A stretch of DNA of 64,000 nt, from positions 248,001-312,000 of the forward strand of contig WIAF01000004.1 of assembly GCA_014055465.1 (NCBI GenBank), given 5' to 3'. Numbering within the stretch: the stretch's first letter is position 1; every line of letters starts with the position of its first letter. The DNA is from Nitrospira sp. CR1.1 (GTDB taxonomy: Bacteria > Nitrospirota > Nitrospiria > Nitrospirales > Nitrospiraceae). The notes under the pieces are model-generated. The model worked only from the letters and a program-made list of their open reading frames with translations, did not search any database and was not told the origin of the DNA. A program made the position numbers and the translations under genes. Shown here in pieces: positions 1 to 7,436 of this stretch.

Positions 1-684
1 CAGTTCAAACTGCGACTTCAGTCCGCGATTCGTCGGCCGCCACGTCTTGCCGCCGTCGTCGGTGCGGAACACACCCGCTGCGCTGATCGCAATGTGCATT
101 CGCTGCGCGTTCCCCGGATCCTGCACGATGGTATGCAAACACATCCCGCCGGCGCCCGGCTGCCACAGCTTCCCCTTGGCGTCGCGGAGCCCGGCCAGCT
201 CCTGCCAGGTCTTTCCGCCGTTGGTCGAACGAAAGAGCGCTGCATCCTCCACACCGGCATAGACCGTGTCCGGATCGGTCGTGGACGGTTCCAGATGCCA
301 GACCCGTTTGAACTCCCACGGACGTTGCGTGCCGTCGTAATGTTGATGTGTGGTGAGCGGCTTTCCGGTTTCCGCCGACTGGTCATAGACGAACATGTTG
401 CTCGCGCCATTCGGCATACCGTCCGCTCCCATGAGATCCTCGGGCTTGGTGCCCGGAGGATGCCAGGTCTTCCCTCCGTCATCCGAACGCTGAATGACCT
501 GCCCGAACCAACTGCTGCTCTGCGACGCATAGACGCGGTTGGGATCGGCCGGCGACCCTTTGAGGTGATACAGTTCCCACCCGCCGAAATGCGGACCGGT
601 CACCTCCCACTGTTTCCTGGTTCCATCCGATGTCAGGATGAATGCGCCTTTTCGTGTTCCGACGAGCACTCGTACACTGCTCAT
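1..684 (-). CDS. BNR/Asp-box repeat protein (sialidase-like beta-propeller), 3' end outside window
   Basis: The reading frame starts with ATG at 684 and stays open to base 1, so 228 residues are present and the C-terminus lies beyond the left edge. Asp-box signatures of the form (S/T)-D/N-x-G-G-K-T-W recur at least three times ([27 protein letters not shown]). Such repeats build the blades of sialidase-like or photosystem-II-stability-factor-like propellers. The N-terminus ([15 protein letters not shown]) has no signal peptide. Proteins of this type are usually annotated as exo-alpha-sialidase or glycosyl hydrolase, but nothing here shows hydrolase activity and I would not assign a substrate. 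It may share a transcript with the YCII-domain gene upstream of it (start at 1129). Confidence 0.8.
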   Translation of the reverse strand, partial: MSSVRVLVGTRKGAFILTSDGTRKQWEVTGPHFGGWELYHLKGSPADPNRVYASQSSSWFGQVIQRSDDGGKTWHPPGTKPEDLMGADGMPNGASNMFVYDQSAETGKPLTTHQHYDGTQRPWEFKRVWHLEPSTTDPDTVYAGVEDAALFRSTNGGKTWQELAGLRDAKGKLWQPGAGGMCLHTIVQDPGNAQRMHIAISAAGVFRTDDGGKTWRPTNRGLKSQFEL

Positions 685-772
685 ATCCAACTCCTTCCTC
701 GATTCGCACCGGCCTGCGGCGCGAGGTGATTTCATGACCGCATGGCAAGCCTTGACTCTCCATCGACGCCTG

Positions 773-1129
773 TCAGGCGCAACCCTGCTCCTTCATGGGT
801 CGAACCTCCACGCTGCCGATGCGTGCGGCAGGAAACTGCGCGGCGATGCGGATGGCATCGTTCAAATCCGGCACATCGAGCAAGAGAAAGCCGCCGAGTT
901 GTTCTTTGGTTTCGGCAAACGGTCCGTCGCTCGTCATGGTTTTGCCATCGCGAACTCTCACGGTGGTCGCCGTCTCGACCGGATGCAGCGGGGACGCCGT
1001 CACCAACTGGCCCAGCTTCTGCAACCGGTCGCAATAGGCCATGGATTCGTCTGAAAGCGTCTGGCGCTCGGCACTTGGCAGGGCGTGCAGAATTTTTTCT
1101 TCGACATACACCAGGCAAAGGTATTTCAT
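773..1129 (-). CDS. YCII-related (DGPF-domain) small protein
   Basis: The 118-aa protein carries the family hallmark [10 protein letters not shown] around residues 68-77, in the ferredoxin-like YCII fold. The start ATG at 1129 follows GAGGAACCC, an acceptable ribosome binding site. Proteins of this family are often encoded beside ECF-like sigma factors with a long C-terminal TPR-like region. Here the intact sigma gene lies about 4.6 kb away (5754-7007) and a decayed copy lies at 3279-3515, so an original pairing may have been split. The family's biochemical role is not established. Confidence 0.85.
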   Translation of the reverse strand: MKYLCLVYVEEKILHALPSAERQTLSDESMAYCDRLQKLGQLVTASPLHPVETATTVRVRDGKTMTSDGPFAETKEQLGGFLLLDVPDLNDAIRIAAQFPAARIGSVEVRPMKEQGCA

Positions 1130-1184
1130 AATGGGTTCCTCATGTCATGAATAGACGCGCAATCCCAGCCCACCCGCGATAGCA

Positions 1185-1598
1185 CTACTTAGCCTTGGGA
1201 TTCATTTCCCACAGGGCAAACGTATTGCCTTCCGTGTCCTGACAGACCACGAAATAGCCCATCCCCGGCACAGGCGTTTTAGATTTGCAGACGGTCCCGC
1301 CGAGTTTCTCGACCTTGGCCGCAGCCCGGCTGACCGACGGCACCGCCACATAATTGGTGATGCCCTGCTCCTTATAAATACGCGGCATCAATCCTCCATC
1401 CGGCGACGCATCCTTGCCGGCAGTGTCGATGTGCCAATAGTCATGAATGGCGGCAGGAATTTTCGCGAAAGTCCAACCGAACAGTCCCCCATAAAATTTC
1501 TTGGCCCGCGCGATATCGTCAGCCGGCACCTCAAACCAACAGATACTCGCCGGCATTTTGACCACCTTACTCGTTCGTGCCTGCTTCGTCTTTGCCAT
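1185..1598 (-). CDS. VOC (glyoxalase/bleomycin-resistance fold) protein
   Basis: This 137-aa protein has the typical VOC opening after a short basic tail (ICWFEVPADDIARAKKFYGGLFGW) and ends with the conserved DTEGNTFALWE strand. The start ATG at 1598 has a strong GGAGG five bases upstream. VOC proteins bind a metal at the centre of paired beta-alpha-beta-beta-beta modules. The subgroup with this length and ending is usually described only as a glyoxalase-like or extradiol-dioxygenase-like family protein, with no proven substrate. It reads in the same direction as the YCII gene, 55 bp away. Confidence 0.85.
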   Translation of the reverse strand: MAKTKQARTSKVVKMPASICWFEVPADDIARAKKFYGGLFGWTFAKIPAAIHDYWHIDTAGKDASPDGGLMPRIYKEQGITNYVAVPSVSRAAAKVEKLGGTVCKSKTPVPGMGYFVVCQDTEGNTFALWEMNPKAK

Positions 1599-2037
1599 GG
1601 GATCCTCCCCTCATGATGATCAGATTCTTGTACACGCAAGATAGTCGTTCGAATCGAACAAAATCGACATCAGGTTTGGAGAAGGAACCACCAGCTGCAG
1701 AATATGGGAGGGGCTATCTGCCAAAGGAATGAAATTTCAACGGATTGTATCGGTTGAACCGTTTTCCGATGGGAGTATGATTCCGGGAATAGTGGGTACC
1801 TTAAGGGAACTGCGACTGCGAAAAGTCGTTGAAGAGAAGCACATGTGACGCAGCAAGTATGAATCATCAATTCTCGCCGGCCCACCACAAACAGCGGGTC
1901 GTCACTACGCACTACGGCCAGCTCGCAGAATCAATCACAGTTCGAGGCGACGCCGAGGCTGCCGATGCAGCGATTTCAAGCATTCTTCCGCAAGTGCTCG
2001 GGAAAACTTTCGAGCCATATTTCTTTCTGACCTATGA
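1599..2037. other. Intergenic stretch without a supportable gene
   Basis: Short frames exist on both strands (for example + strand 1829-2104) but none has a convincing ribosome binding site or family signature. The last part of that + frame overlaps the beginning of the decayed gene described at 2038-2798 in a different frame. I see no tRNA, terminator or repeat here. Confidence 0.4.
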
Positions 2038-2798
2038 GATCAGGGTGAGGCGCAAAAACTGTGACGCGAAGCGGTTGCACTGCTCAACGAAGACAAGCCA
2101 CTAGACGCGCTGATCTCCATACGAAAAGCGCTCTTCGTTGAAATCGAGTACGAATATGCGAACAATGGGGGGATGTCGAGGCCAATGAACGTATGGGATT
2201 GCGTGGCCTACTACGCAGAGGTGGGCACAAATCGCCTAACTGGACGCGCAATAAAGAGTGGAGTGATCAACACGTCAACACCCCAATTGATGATGTTCAA
2301 ATCGATCATGAACGCCTTCGTCTTGATGGTGTTGAATGAGGTGTAACCACTGCCGAACTTGAGAATCTACGACGACTCACGCCACAAGTTTTTAGGGCTG
2401 AAAAAGATAGCACATGGCATGTTGGGTACGATAGGGCATTTCCGCCCAATGAGGCCACGACGGCGAATGGACGGTATTGCCTAGACCGTGCAATCTCTAT
2501 GTTGCTAGGCAAACCGCAGCCTGCGCACACCGAAAGGTGGCCTCGGCGCGAAATGCCATTTGCCCTGCCTACAATCTATATTGACGCGGCAGTATTTGGT
2601 CGAGCTAGCCAGCAAGCAACTGTTGTTCACGGGTCACAGCCGGAATATGATTACTCGATCGGCAGAATAGTAACCGGCTTCGATCCCAAGGAGCGCTTTG
2701 ACCATATTTCTGGTTCGAAACGAATTCCAAACAAGAGGTTTGCTTCTGATGGGGTATACGGATATCTCCTGGTACAGGAGCACGTTATCGACTCATAG
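2038..2798 (+). pseudogene. Decayed gene of unknown function (three TGA stops and a frameshift)
   Basis: Three co-linear protein-like segments can be stitched together. From 2038 one frame gives DQGEAQKL, TGA (2062-2064), then REAVALLNEDKPLDALISIRKAL and so on into NVWDCVAYYAEVGT at about 2235. A +1-type shift near 2220-2240 continues as NWTRNKEWSDQHVNTPIDD and DHERLRLDGVE, then TGA (2337-2339), then GVTTAELENLRRLTPQVFR and onward to a stop at 2798. Another TGA (2035-2037) precedes the first segment. The composition looks like a real helical protein rather than random sequence. I do not recognise the family with confidence; the helical ALISIRKALFVEIE stretch is loosely HEPN-like. Sequencing error cannot be excluded, but four lesions argue for true decay. 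Confidence 0.6.
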
Positions 2799-2869
2799 CA
2801 CGCGCTACTCCGCTCCGCGCACACGGCCGGAGTAACCGTGACATCACGGTGCTCAAAGAAAGGATCGAA

Positions 2870-3247
2870 ATGAAAGTCACGGACATTGCATTCACCTGTT
2901 ATCCAGTGACGGACCTCCGACGAGCCCGCCGGTTTTACGAGGGCATATTGGGGTTGAAGGAAGCGCGCTTTTTTGGCTCAGACGACAAGGGATTCGTGGA
3001 ATACGACATCGGAGCGGGCACGCTCGGGATCGGCAACGGCGCACCGGATTGGAATCCGTCTCCGGGCGGCGGGTCGGCGGCATTAGAGGTGGAGGATTTC
3101 GACGCCGCCATTGCGCTACTGAAAACGAATGGATGCCGGTTCCGCCTCGAGCCGTTAGAGACGCCCGTCTGCCATATGGCCATCGTCTCGGACCCGGATG
3201 GAAACTCCATCCTGATACATCGACGAAAGTCCAACAAGACGCCTTAA
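2870..3247 (+). CDS. VOC (glyoxalase-like) protein
   Basis: The 125-aa product starting MKVTDIAFTCYPVTD has the VOC N-terminal module (DLRRARRFYEGILGL) and the closing strand DPDGNSILIHRRK. I chose ATG 2870 because AAGAAAGG lies just upstream and the family begins here; a start at 2849 would add seven non-conserved residues. No substrate can be read from the sequence. It is an isolated gene next to the sigma-factor remnant, and is not closely related to the VOC protein at 1185-1598. Confidence 0.8.
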   Translation: MKVTDIAFTCYPVTDLRRARRFYEGILGLKEARFFGSDDKGFVEYDIGAGTLGIGNGAPDWNPSPGGGSAALEVEDFDAAIALLKTNGCRFRLEPLETPVCHMAIVSDPDGNSILIHRRKSNKTP

Positions 3248-3278
3248 GGGCCGCAGTGTCAGCCGCCCGTCGTCGCAC

Positions 3279-3515
3279 TTAGCTCAGCTCTCTCAATCGT
3301 CCTTCCAGAAACCGCCGCTCCGGTTCCTGCTGCGTGAGTGCCAGCGCGCGTGCATATGACGCTCGGGCTTCCACGGTTCGCCCCAGTCGCCGGCAGAAGT
3401 CGGCTCGCGCGGAATGCGCCAGATGATAATTGGTAAGATCGCCACGCGAGAGAATGGCATCGACCAGCGTAAGACCCGCCGACGGACCGTCACGCATCGC
3501 CACAGCCACCGAAAC
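3279..3515 (-). pseudogene. 3' remnant of an ECF-like sigma factor gene
   Basis: About 78 codons match the C-terminus of the intact sigma factor at 5754-7007: both read VAMRDGPSAGL...LVDAILSRGDL and end TQQEPERRFLE.RL.EL. At DNA level 3403-3511 and 5881-5989 differ at only two of 109 bases, and the similarity stops abruptly at 3511/5989. Upstream of that break (3512-3569) the frame continues with unrelated residues, so the sigma and DNA-binding regions are missing. It is best read as a recombination or duplication scar, not a functional gene. Confidence 0.8.
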
Positions 3516-3646
3516 CACAGGAGGCAGAAACCACCGCCAGCCGCCTGAGACCACCGGTCCAGATGACAATGGGCACGCGCCGAGTTAGCATGAAAGTGTT
3601 CTCTTGGTATGAGTGACAAGTCCAGAGGTACAAAGAGGACGGAAAC

Positions 3647-4459
3647 ATGACCGACCGGATGTTGCAAGCGCAGATCGATGCCGCAACCGCGTATGAGGAG
3701 TTTTTTGTTCCGGCGTTATTCCAAGAATGGGCGCCGCGAGTCGTTGCTGCAGCTCAGCTCAAGCCTGGCCAGCGGGTGTTGGATGTGGCTTGTGGCACTG
3801 GAGTGCTCGCCAGGGAGGCCGCATTATGCGTGGGTGATGCTGGTGCGGTCGTCGGCCTCGATCCTAACCCTGGAATGCTGACAGTGGCCCGACGGCTGGC
3901 TTCTGGAGTTGAGTGGCGGGAAGGAACGGCAGAGGCGCTCCCCTATCCGGATCAGTTCTTTGACGCGGTTCTGAGCCAGTTTGGGCTCATGTTTTTCACC
4001 GATCGGCGCGAGGCGATTCACGAAATGGTGCGGGTCTTAGCTAACGGAGGCTATTTGATCGTTGCTGTCTGGGACTCTCTCGACAACATACCGGCATACG
4101 CACTCGAGGTCGCCTTACTTGAGCGGATTGCCGGCAGGCACGCTGCCGATGCCCTACGTGCACCATTTGCTCTAGGCAATCGGCGCGAGCTTGGATCGTT
4201 ATTCAATGAGGCCGGTATGGGGTCGGTGGAGATCGCGACGCATATCGGCACGGCACACTTCCCGAACGTCCACTCGATGGTAGAGGCAGACTTGAGAGGC
4301 TGGTTGCCGGTCATGAAGGTTGTATTGGCCGAGGAGCAGATCGAACGAATACTGGAGGAAGCTGAACAGGCTCTTAGCCCTTACGTCCGAGACCGGGGAC
4401 ACGTCATGTTCGATTTGCCTGCGCATATCGTCAAAGCAGGTAAGCCGGAGCGTCAGTGA
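3647..4459 (+). CDS. Class I SAM-dependent methyltransferase
   Basis: The 270-aa protein has motif I VLDVACGTGVLAREA (about residues 46-60), the acidic loop GLDPNPGML after strand 2, EALPYPDQFFDAV (motif II) and RVLANGGYLIVAVWDS. This is the UbiE/Methyltransf_11 arrangement. The start ATG has GAGGACGG upstream. It would methylate a small molecule or quinone-like acceptor using S-adenosylmethionine in the cytoplasm, but the substrate is not predictable. The gene stands alone on the + strand between two sigma-factor remnants. Confidence 0.85.
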   Translation: MTDRMLQAQIDAATAYEEFFVPALFQEWAPRVVAAAQLKPGQRVLDVACGTGVLAREAALCVGDAGAVVGLDPNPGMLTVARRLASGVEWREGTAEALPYPDQFFDAVLSQFGLMFFTDRREAIHEMVRVLANGGYLIVAVWDSLDNIPAYALEVALLERIAGRHAADALRAPFALGNRRELGSLFNEAGMGSVEIATHIGTAHFPNVHSMVEADLRGWLPVMKVVLAEEQIERILEEAEQALSPYVRDRGHVMFDLPAHIVKAGKPERQ

Positions 4460-4490
4460 CTGTCCCGATGTGCGGCGCTATGGCGCTACG

Positions 4491-4862
4491 ATGTGTGATA
4501 CCCAGTGTCGCTTTATCCGCCTGCGCCAGCCCAACTTCTCATGGTCTCCACGTAGGCAGCAGTGCACTGTTGCGTCACAGGTGAACGCGGGGACCGTTAC
4601 ATTCTCCGTCAGGAACGACGTGGTGATCCCACACAATTTTTCCATACAAGTCAACGGCGTAGATCAAACGACGCCGATCCTCAAGCCGGGGGAAACTGCT
4701 TCGCTTACGATTGATCTGCAACCGAGAACCTACACATACAAATGCACCGTGCACTTTCACCACTTGCTCGGTATGAAAGGCATACTCACCGTCCTTGACT
4801 CCGAATCGCTTTCACACGAAAAGAAGTATGGTCCACCTGATTCTCAGGCTTCTGCTTCGTAG
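4491..4862 (+). CDS. Cupredoxin-domain protein, apparently N-terminally truncated
   Basis: In the 123-aa frame starting at ATG 4491 residues 33-101 form a plastocyanin-like fold. Type-1 copper ligands are all present with canonical spacing: His48 (PHNF), Cys85, His90 and Met95 in CTVHFHHLLGM. No signal peptide or first beta-strand is visible. The first ~25 residues (MCDTQCRFIRLRQPN) look out of frame with any export signal, and no clear ribosome binding site precedes 4491. Cupredoxins normally work in the periplasm, so this is either a remnant or has an unusual start. The frame runs back into the methyltransferase gene (to 4320) without a better start. Confidence 0.55.
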   Translation: MCDTQCRFIRLRQPNFSWSPRRQQCTVASQVNAGTVTFSVRNDVVIPHNFSIQVNGVDQTTPILKPGETASLTIDLQPRTYTYKCTVHFHHLLGMKGILTVLDSESLSHEKKYGPPDSQASAS

Positions 4863-4905
4863 GGGCTAGCGCCCGTTCATGCGCGGCGCGGCGTCCGCTT
4901 GTTCA

Positions 4906-4920
4906 TTGTCATGATGACAA
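4906..4920. promoter_or_regulatory. Perfect 15-bp palindrome, candidate operator of the toxin-antitoxin pair
   Basis: TTGTCAT-G-ATGACAA is a perfect inverted repeat (7-bp arms around one base) lying 28 bp before the toxin start codon. Ribbon-helix-helix antitoxins commonly autorepress from such sites, so binding by the downstream antitoxin is the likely role. Confidence 0.55.
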
Positions 4921-4948
4921 AAGGCACACGCTCAGTTATGATCACGGC

Positions 4949-5230
4949 GTGAGGACATACCGATGGAACGAACACAAAAACGAGCAGCTGAAGGAGTCGA
5001 GGGGTATTTCATTCGAGGATATTGTTCTAGCTATTGAATCGGGTGGACTTATTGATGTTCTCTCTCATCCAAATCAAGAACAATATCCGAATCAGAAGGT
5101 GCTCGTGGTGGCGGTAATGGAGTATGTCTATCTCGTTCCTCACGTTGAGGAATATGATCATCTATTTCTCAAAACCATCATTCCGAGTCGGAAAGCCACC
5201 CGTGACTATGGAAGAAGAGGTGACAAATGA
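4949..5230 (+). CDS. brnT: BrnT-family ribonuclease toxin
   Basis: The 93-aa protein matches the BrnT layout: an opening YRWNEHKNEQLKESRGISFEDI, a central strand with EQYPNQKVLVVAVM, and the conserved C-terminal IIPSRKATRDYG. BrnT toxins are RelE-like RNases that inhibit translation and are neutralised by a partner antitoxin. The start is GTG at 4949; the stop overlaps the antitoxin start by four bases (ATGA at 5227-5230), the usual translational coupling of such modules. A perfect palindrome lies just upstream. Confidence 0.75.
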   Translation: MRTYRWNEHKNEQLKESRGISFEDIVLAIESGGLIDVLSHPNQEQYPNQKVLVVAVMEYVYLVPHVEEYDHLFLKTIIPSRKATRDYGRRGDK

Positions 5231-5550
5231 ATGGACTCGATCGATATGAAAAACGGATTCTTTCGGCATATGAAAAGGGCAAGCTCGAATCCGTCGTGAC
5301 ATCGGAGGCCTCGCTGCGTCGATACCGCGAATATGCACGGGCCACTCTCACCAAGAACCGGCGTGTCAATATCCGCTTATCCACATTGGATTTGGCGGAT
5401 ATCCAGGCACGAGCGGCGGAGGAAGGCATACCGTATCAAACCCTCATGGCGAGCGTGCTGCATAAATTCGCGACCGGCCGTCTCCACGAGCGACGGTCGA
5501 GTCTCGCGTCGCGTTCAAGACGGACGGCGCGCAAACGCACCGCGGCGTAA
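5227..5550 (+). CDS. Ribbon-helix-helix-type antitoxin of the BrnT module
   Basis: The 107-aa protein contains the segment RRVNIRLSTLDLADIQARAAEEGIPYQTLM (split here at residues 45-74), typical of a CopG/RHH DNA-binding antitoxin: a basic beta-strand followed by two helices. The C-terminal tail is strongly basic (RRSSLASRSRRTARKR). It overlaps the toxin gene by four bases and would both bind the toxin and repress the operon at the palindrome 4906-4920. It resembles antitoxins paired with BrnT but is not a textbook BrnA, so I leave the symbol empty. Confidence 0.7.
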   Translation: MNGLDRYEKRILSAYEKGKLESVVTSEASLRRYREYARATLTKNRRVNIRLSTLDLADIQARAAEEGIPYQTLMASVLHKFATGRLHERRSSLASRSRRTARKRTAA

Positions 5551-5604
5551 TGCGACGTGAGCCTGGCGGTAGGTCTCGATGACAAGATCGAGGTAATCCT
5601 GAAG

Positions 5605-5690
5605 CTATACTTGTCCCCCCTGCCCCAGGTCGCTCAAGCGCCGCTTCAAAAACTGCCGCTCGGGTTCCTGCTGCGTAAATCCTAATGTTT
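5605..5690 (-). pseudogene. Second 3' remnant of the ECF-like sigma factor gene
   Basis: Read on the minus strand, this stretch encodes AQTLGFTQQEPERQFLKRRLSDLG and stops at 5605-5607. It is the last ~24 residues of the same sigma factor family whose intact copy ends 64 bp away (TQQEPERRFLERRLSELQD). No upstream part is present. With 3279-3515 and 5754-7007 this makes three occurrences of the same gene end within 3.7 kb. Confidence 0.65.
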
Positions 5691-5753
5691 GTGCGCGCGG
5701 ATGAACCCTTCGCTATCTTCGCACATCGCCATACATTCCTACGACTCCCCTTC

Positions 5754-7007
5754 TCAATCCTGTAGCTCGCTTAGGCGCCTCTCCAAGAACCGCCGCTCCG
5801 GTTCCTGCTGCGTAAGGCTCAAGGCCTTCTCGTACGAGGCGCAGGCTTCGGCGGTTCGCCCCAACCGGCGGCAGAGATCCGCTCGCGCGGAATGCGCCAG
5901 ATGATAATTGGTAAGATCGCCACGCGAGAGAATGGCATCGACCAGCGCGAGACCCGCCGACGGACCGTCACGCATCGCCACAGCCACCGCCCGGTTCAGC
6001 TCCACCACCGGTGACGACTCAGCCCGCAGCAGCACATCGTACAGTCCCACAATCTGCGCCCAGTCGGTCGCCGCAGCATCGGGAGCCTCCGCATGCACCG
6101 CGGCGATCGCCGCCTGGATCGTATAGGGACCGACCTGTCGTGAAGCCAGCGCCCGTTCGACCAGAGCCGTGCCCTCGGCAATCTGCTCCCGATTCCACAG
6201 CGAGCGATCCTGTTGCTCGAGCAGAATCAAATCTCCCGTCGGCGAGGTGCGGGCGGCGCGACGCGAATCTTGCAGAAGCATGACCGCCAGGAGCCCCAGG
6301 ACATCGGCGCCCGGAAGCAATCCGACCAGCACCCGCCCCAGGCGTATGGCTTCGGCGGACAGATCGTGCCTGGTCAGCGAGTCGCCGGACGACGCACTGT
6401 ACCCCTCGTTGAACACGAGGTAGACGACTCTCAACACCGCATCCAAGCGGTCTGGAAAGTCGGCCTCCGACGGCACGGCATAGGGAATACGGGCATCACG
6501 AATCTTGCCCTTGGCGCGCACGATGCGTTGCGCTATGGTGGTGGGCTTCGTCAGAAAGGCGCGGGCGATCTCATCGGTCGTGAGACCGCAGACCTCCCGC
6601 AGCGTCATGGCGACCTGAGCCTCCGTCGACAACGCGGGATGACAGCAGGTGAAGATCAATCGTAGCCGGTCATCTTCAACCGACTCCTCTCCCTCATCAG
6701 CGGCAGCGTTAGCAGTGACTTCCAGATGCCGGGCCAGGTCAGGCAACGACGCGTCGAATTTGGCTCGCCGCCGCATGCCGTCGATCGCTTTGAATCGCCC
6801 GGTTGACACGAGCCAGGCCCGCGGATTGGCCGGCGCCCCTTCGCGCGCCCACTGATCCACCGCGACGGCAAAAGCTTCATGCAGCGCCTCCTCGGCCGCA
6901 TCGAAATCTCCGAGCAAGCGAATCAAGGTAGCGAGCACCTGACGGGACTGGGTGCGGTAGATCTCCTCCACCAGGGCGCGTACCTGTTGAGGCTGGTTCT
7001 CGCTCAC
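5754..7007 (-). CDS. ECF-like RNA polymerase sigma factor with long C-terminal domain
   Basis: The 417-aa protein has sigma region 2 (residues ~10-75: ATLIRLLGDFDAAEEALHEAF, NPRAWLVSTGRFKAIDGMRR) and region 4 (~125-175: FTCCHPAL, LREVCGLTTDEIARAFL, IAQRIVRAKGKIRDA). A long alpha-helical, TPR-like tail (DUF6596 type) follows, ending TQQEPERRFLERRLSEL. This large ECF group is characteristically associated with YCII/DGPF proteins, one of which lies at 773-1129. The start is GTG at 7007 after GAGAGG. No anti-sigma gene is adjacent, consistent with groups that use the C-terminal extension for regulation. Confidence 0.9.
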   Translation of the reverse strand: MSENQPQQVRALVEEIYRTQSRQVLATLIRLLGDFDAAEEALHEAFAVAVDQWAREGAPANPRAWLVSTGRFKAIDGMRRRAKFDASLPDLARHLEVTANAAADEGEESVEDDRLRLIFTCCHPALSTEAQVAMTLREVCGLTTDEIARAFLTKPTTIAQRIVRAKGKIRDARIPYAVPSEADFPDRLDAVLRVVYLVFNEGYSASSGDSLTRHDLSAEAIRLGRVLVGLLPGADVLGLLAVMLLQDSRRAARTSPTGDLILLEQQDRSLWNREQIAEGTALVERALASRQVGPYTIQAAIAAVHAEAPDAAATDWAQIVGLYDVLLRAESSPVVELNRAVAVAMRDGPSAGLALVDAILSRGDLTNYHLAHSARADLCRRLGRTAEACASYEKALSLTQQEPERRFLERRLSELQD

Positions 7008-7064
7008 GGCCAGAGTCCCTCTCAGGCGGGTACAATTCCACCGCCTCCCTTGTCAGATGGAACC

Positions 7065-7388
7065 TCAAGTCCGACCGAGTTGGACCTTCGCTGCCGGACT
7101 CATCATGTCCGGGGTCCACGGTGGATCCCACACCAGGTCGACCTCCACTGAACGTGCCTCGGACAGCTCACGCAAGATCGCCGAATGCACCATCTCCATC
7201 AGCAGCTCTTCCATCGGGCAGGCCGGCGTCGTCATCGTCATCGTGACATGCACCTGCCCGTCACGCACATCGCCGCCATAGACCAGCCCCAGGTCGACGA
7301 TGTTGATCCCCAACTCAGGATCCACCACTTGACGCAAGGCTTCCATCACTCGCGGATCTGAACCTGCTTCTCGTTTCTCTATCGTCAT
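7065..7388 (-). CDS. DUF59/MIP18-family metal-sulfur cluster assembly protein
   Basis: The 107-aa protein shows the DUF59 pattern: ALRQVVDPELGINIVDLGLVYG near residues 18-39, then TMTTPACPMEELL with the family cysteine, and a PWTPDMMSPAA ending. Such proteins (SufT/PaaD-like) help mature Fe-S proteins in the cytoplasm. It lies downstream of a predicted membrane protein and a hemerythrin on the same strand, a combination seen in nitric-oxide or Fe-S stress clusters. Confidence 0.9.
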   Translation of the reverse strand: MTIEKREAGSDPRVMEALRQVVDPELGINIVDLGLVYGGDVRDGQVHVTMTMTTPACPMEELLMEMVHSAILRELSEARSVEVDLVWDPPWTPDMMSPAAKVQLGRT

Positions 7389-7436
7389 CCCCTGCTCCCG
7401 TTTACTCGCACCCCATCGTCCTCACGAGCACTCGCA

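Noticed and set aside
2062-2339. Selenocysteine or other TGA recoding in the broken gene
   Set aside because: There is also a frameshift, no SECIS-like hairpin is evident next to the TGA codons, and no selenoprotein family is recognised; simple decay explains it.
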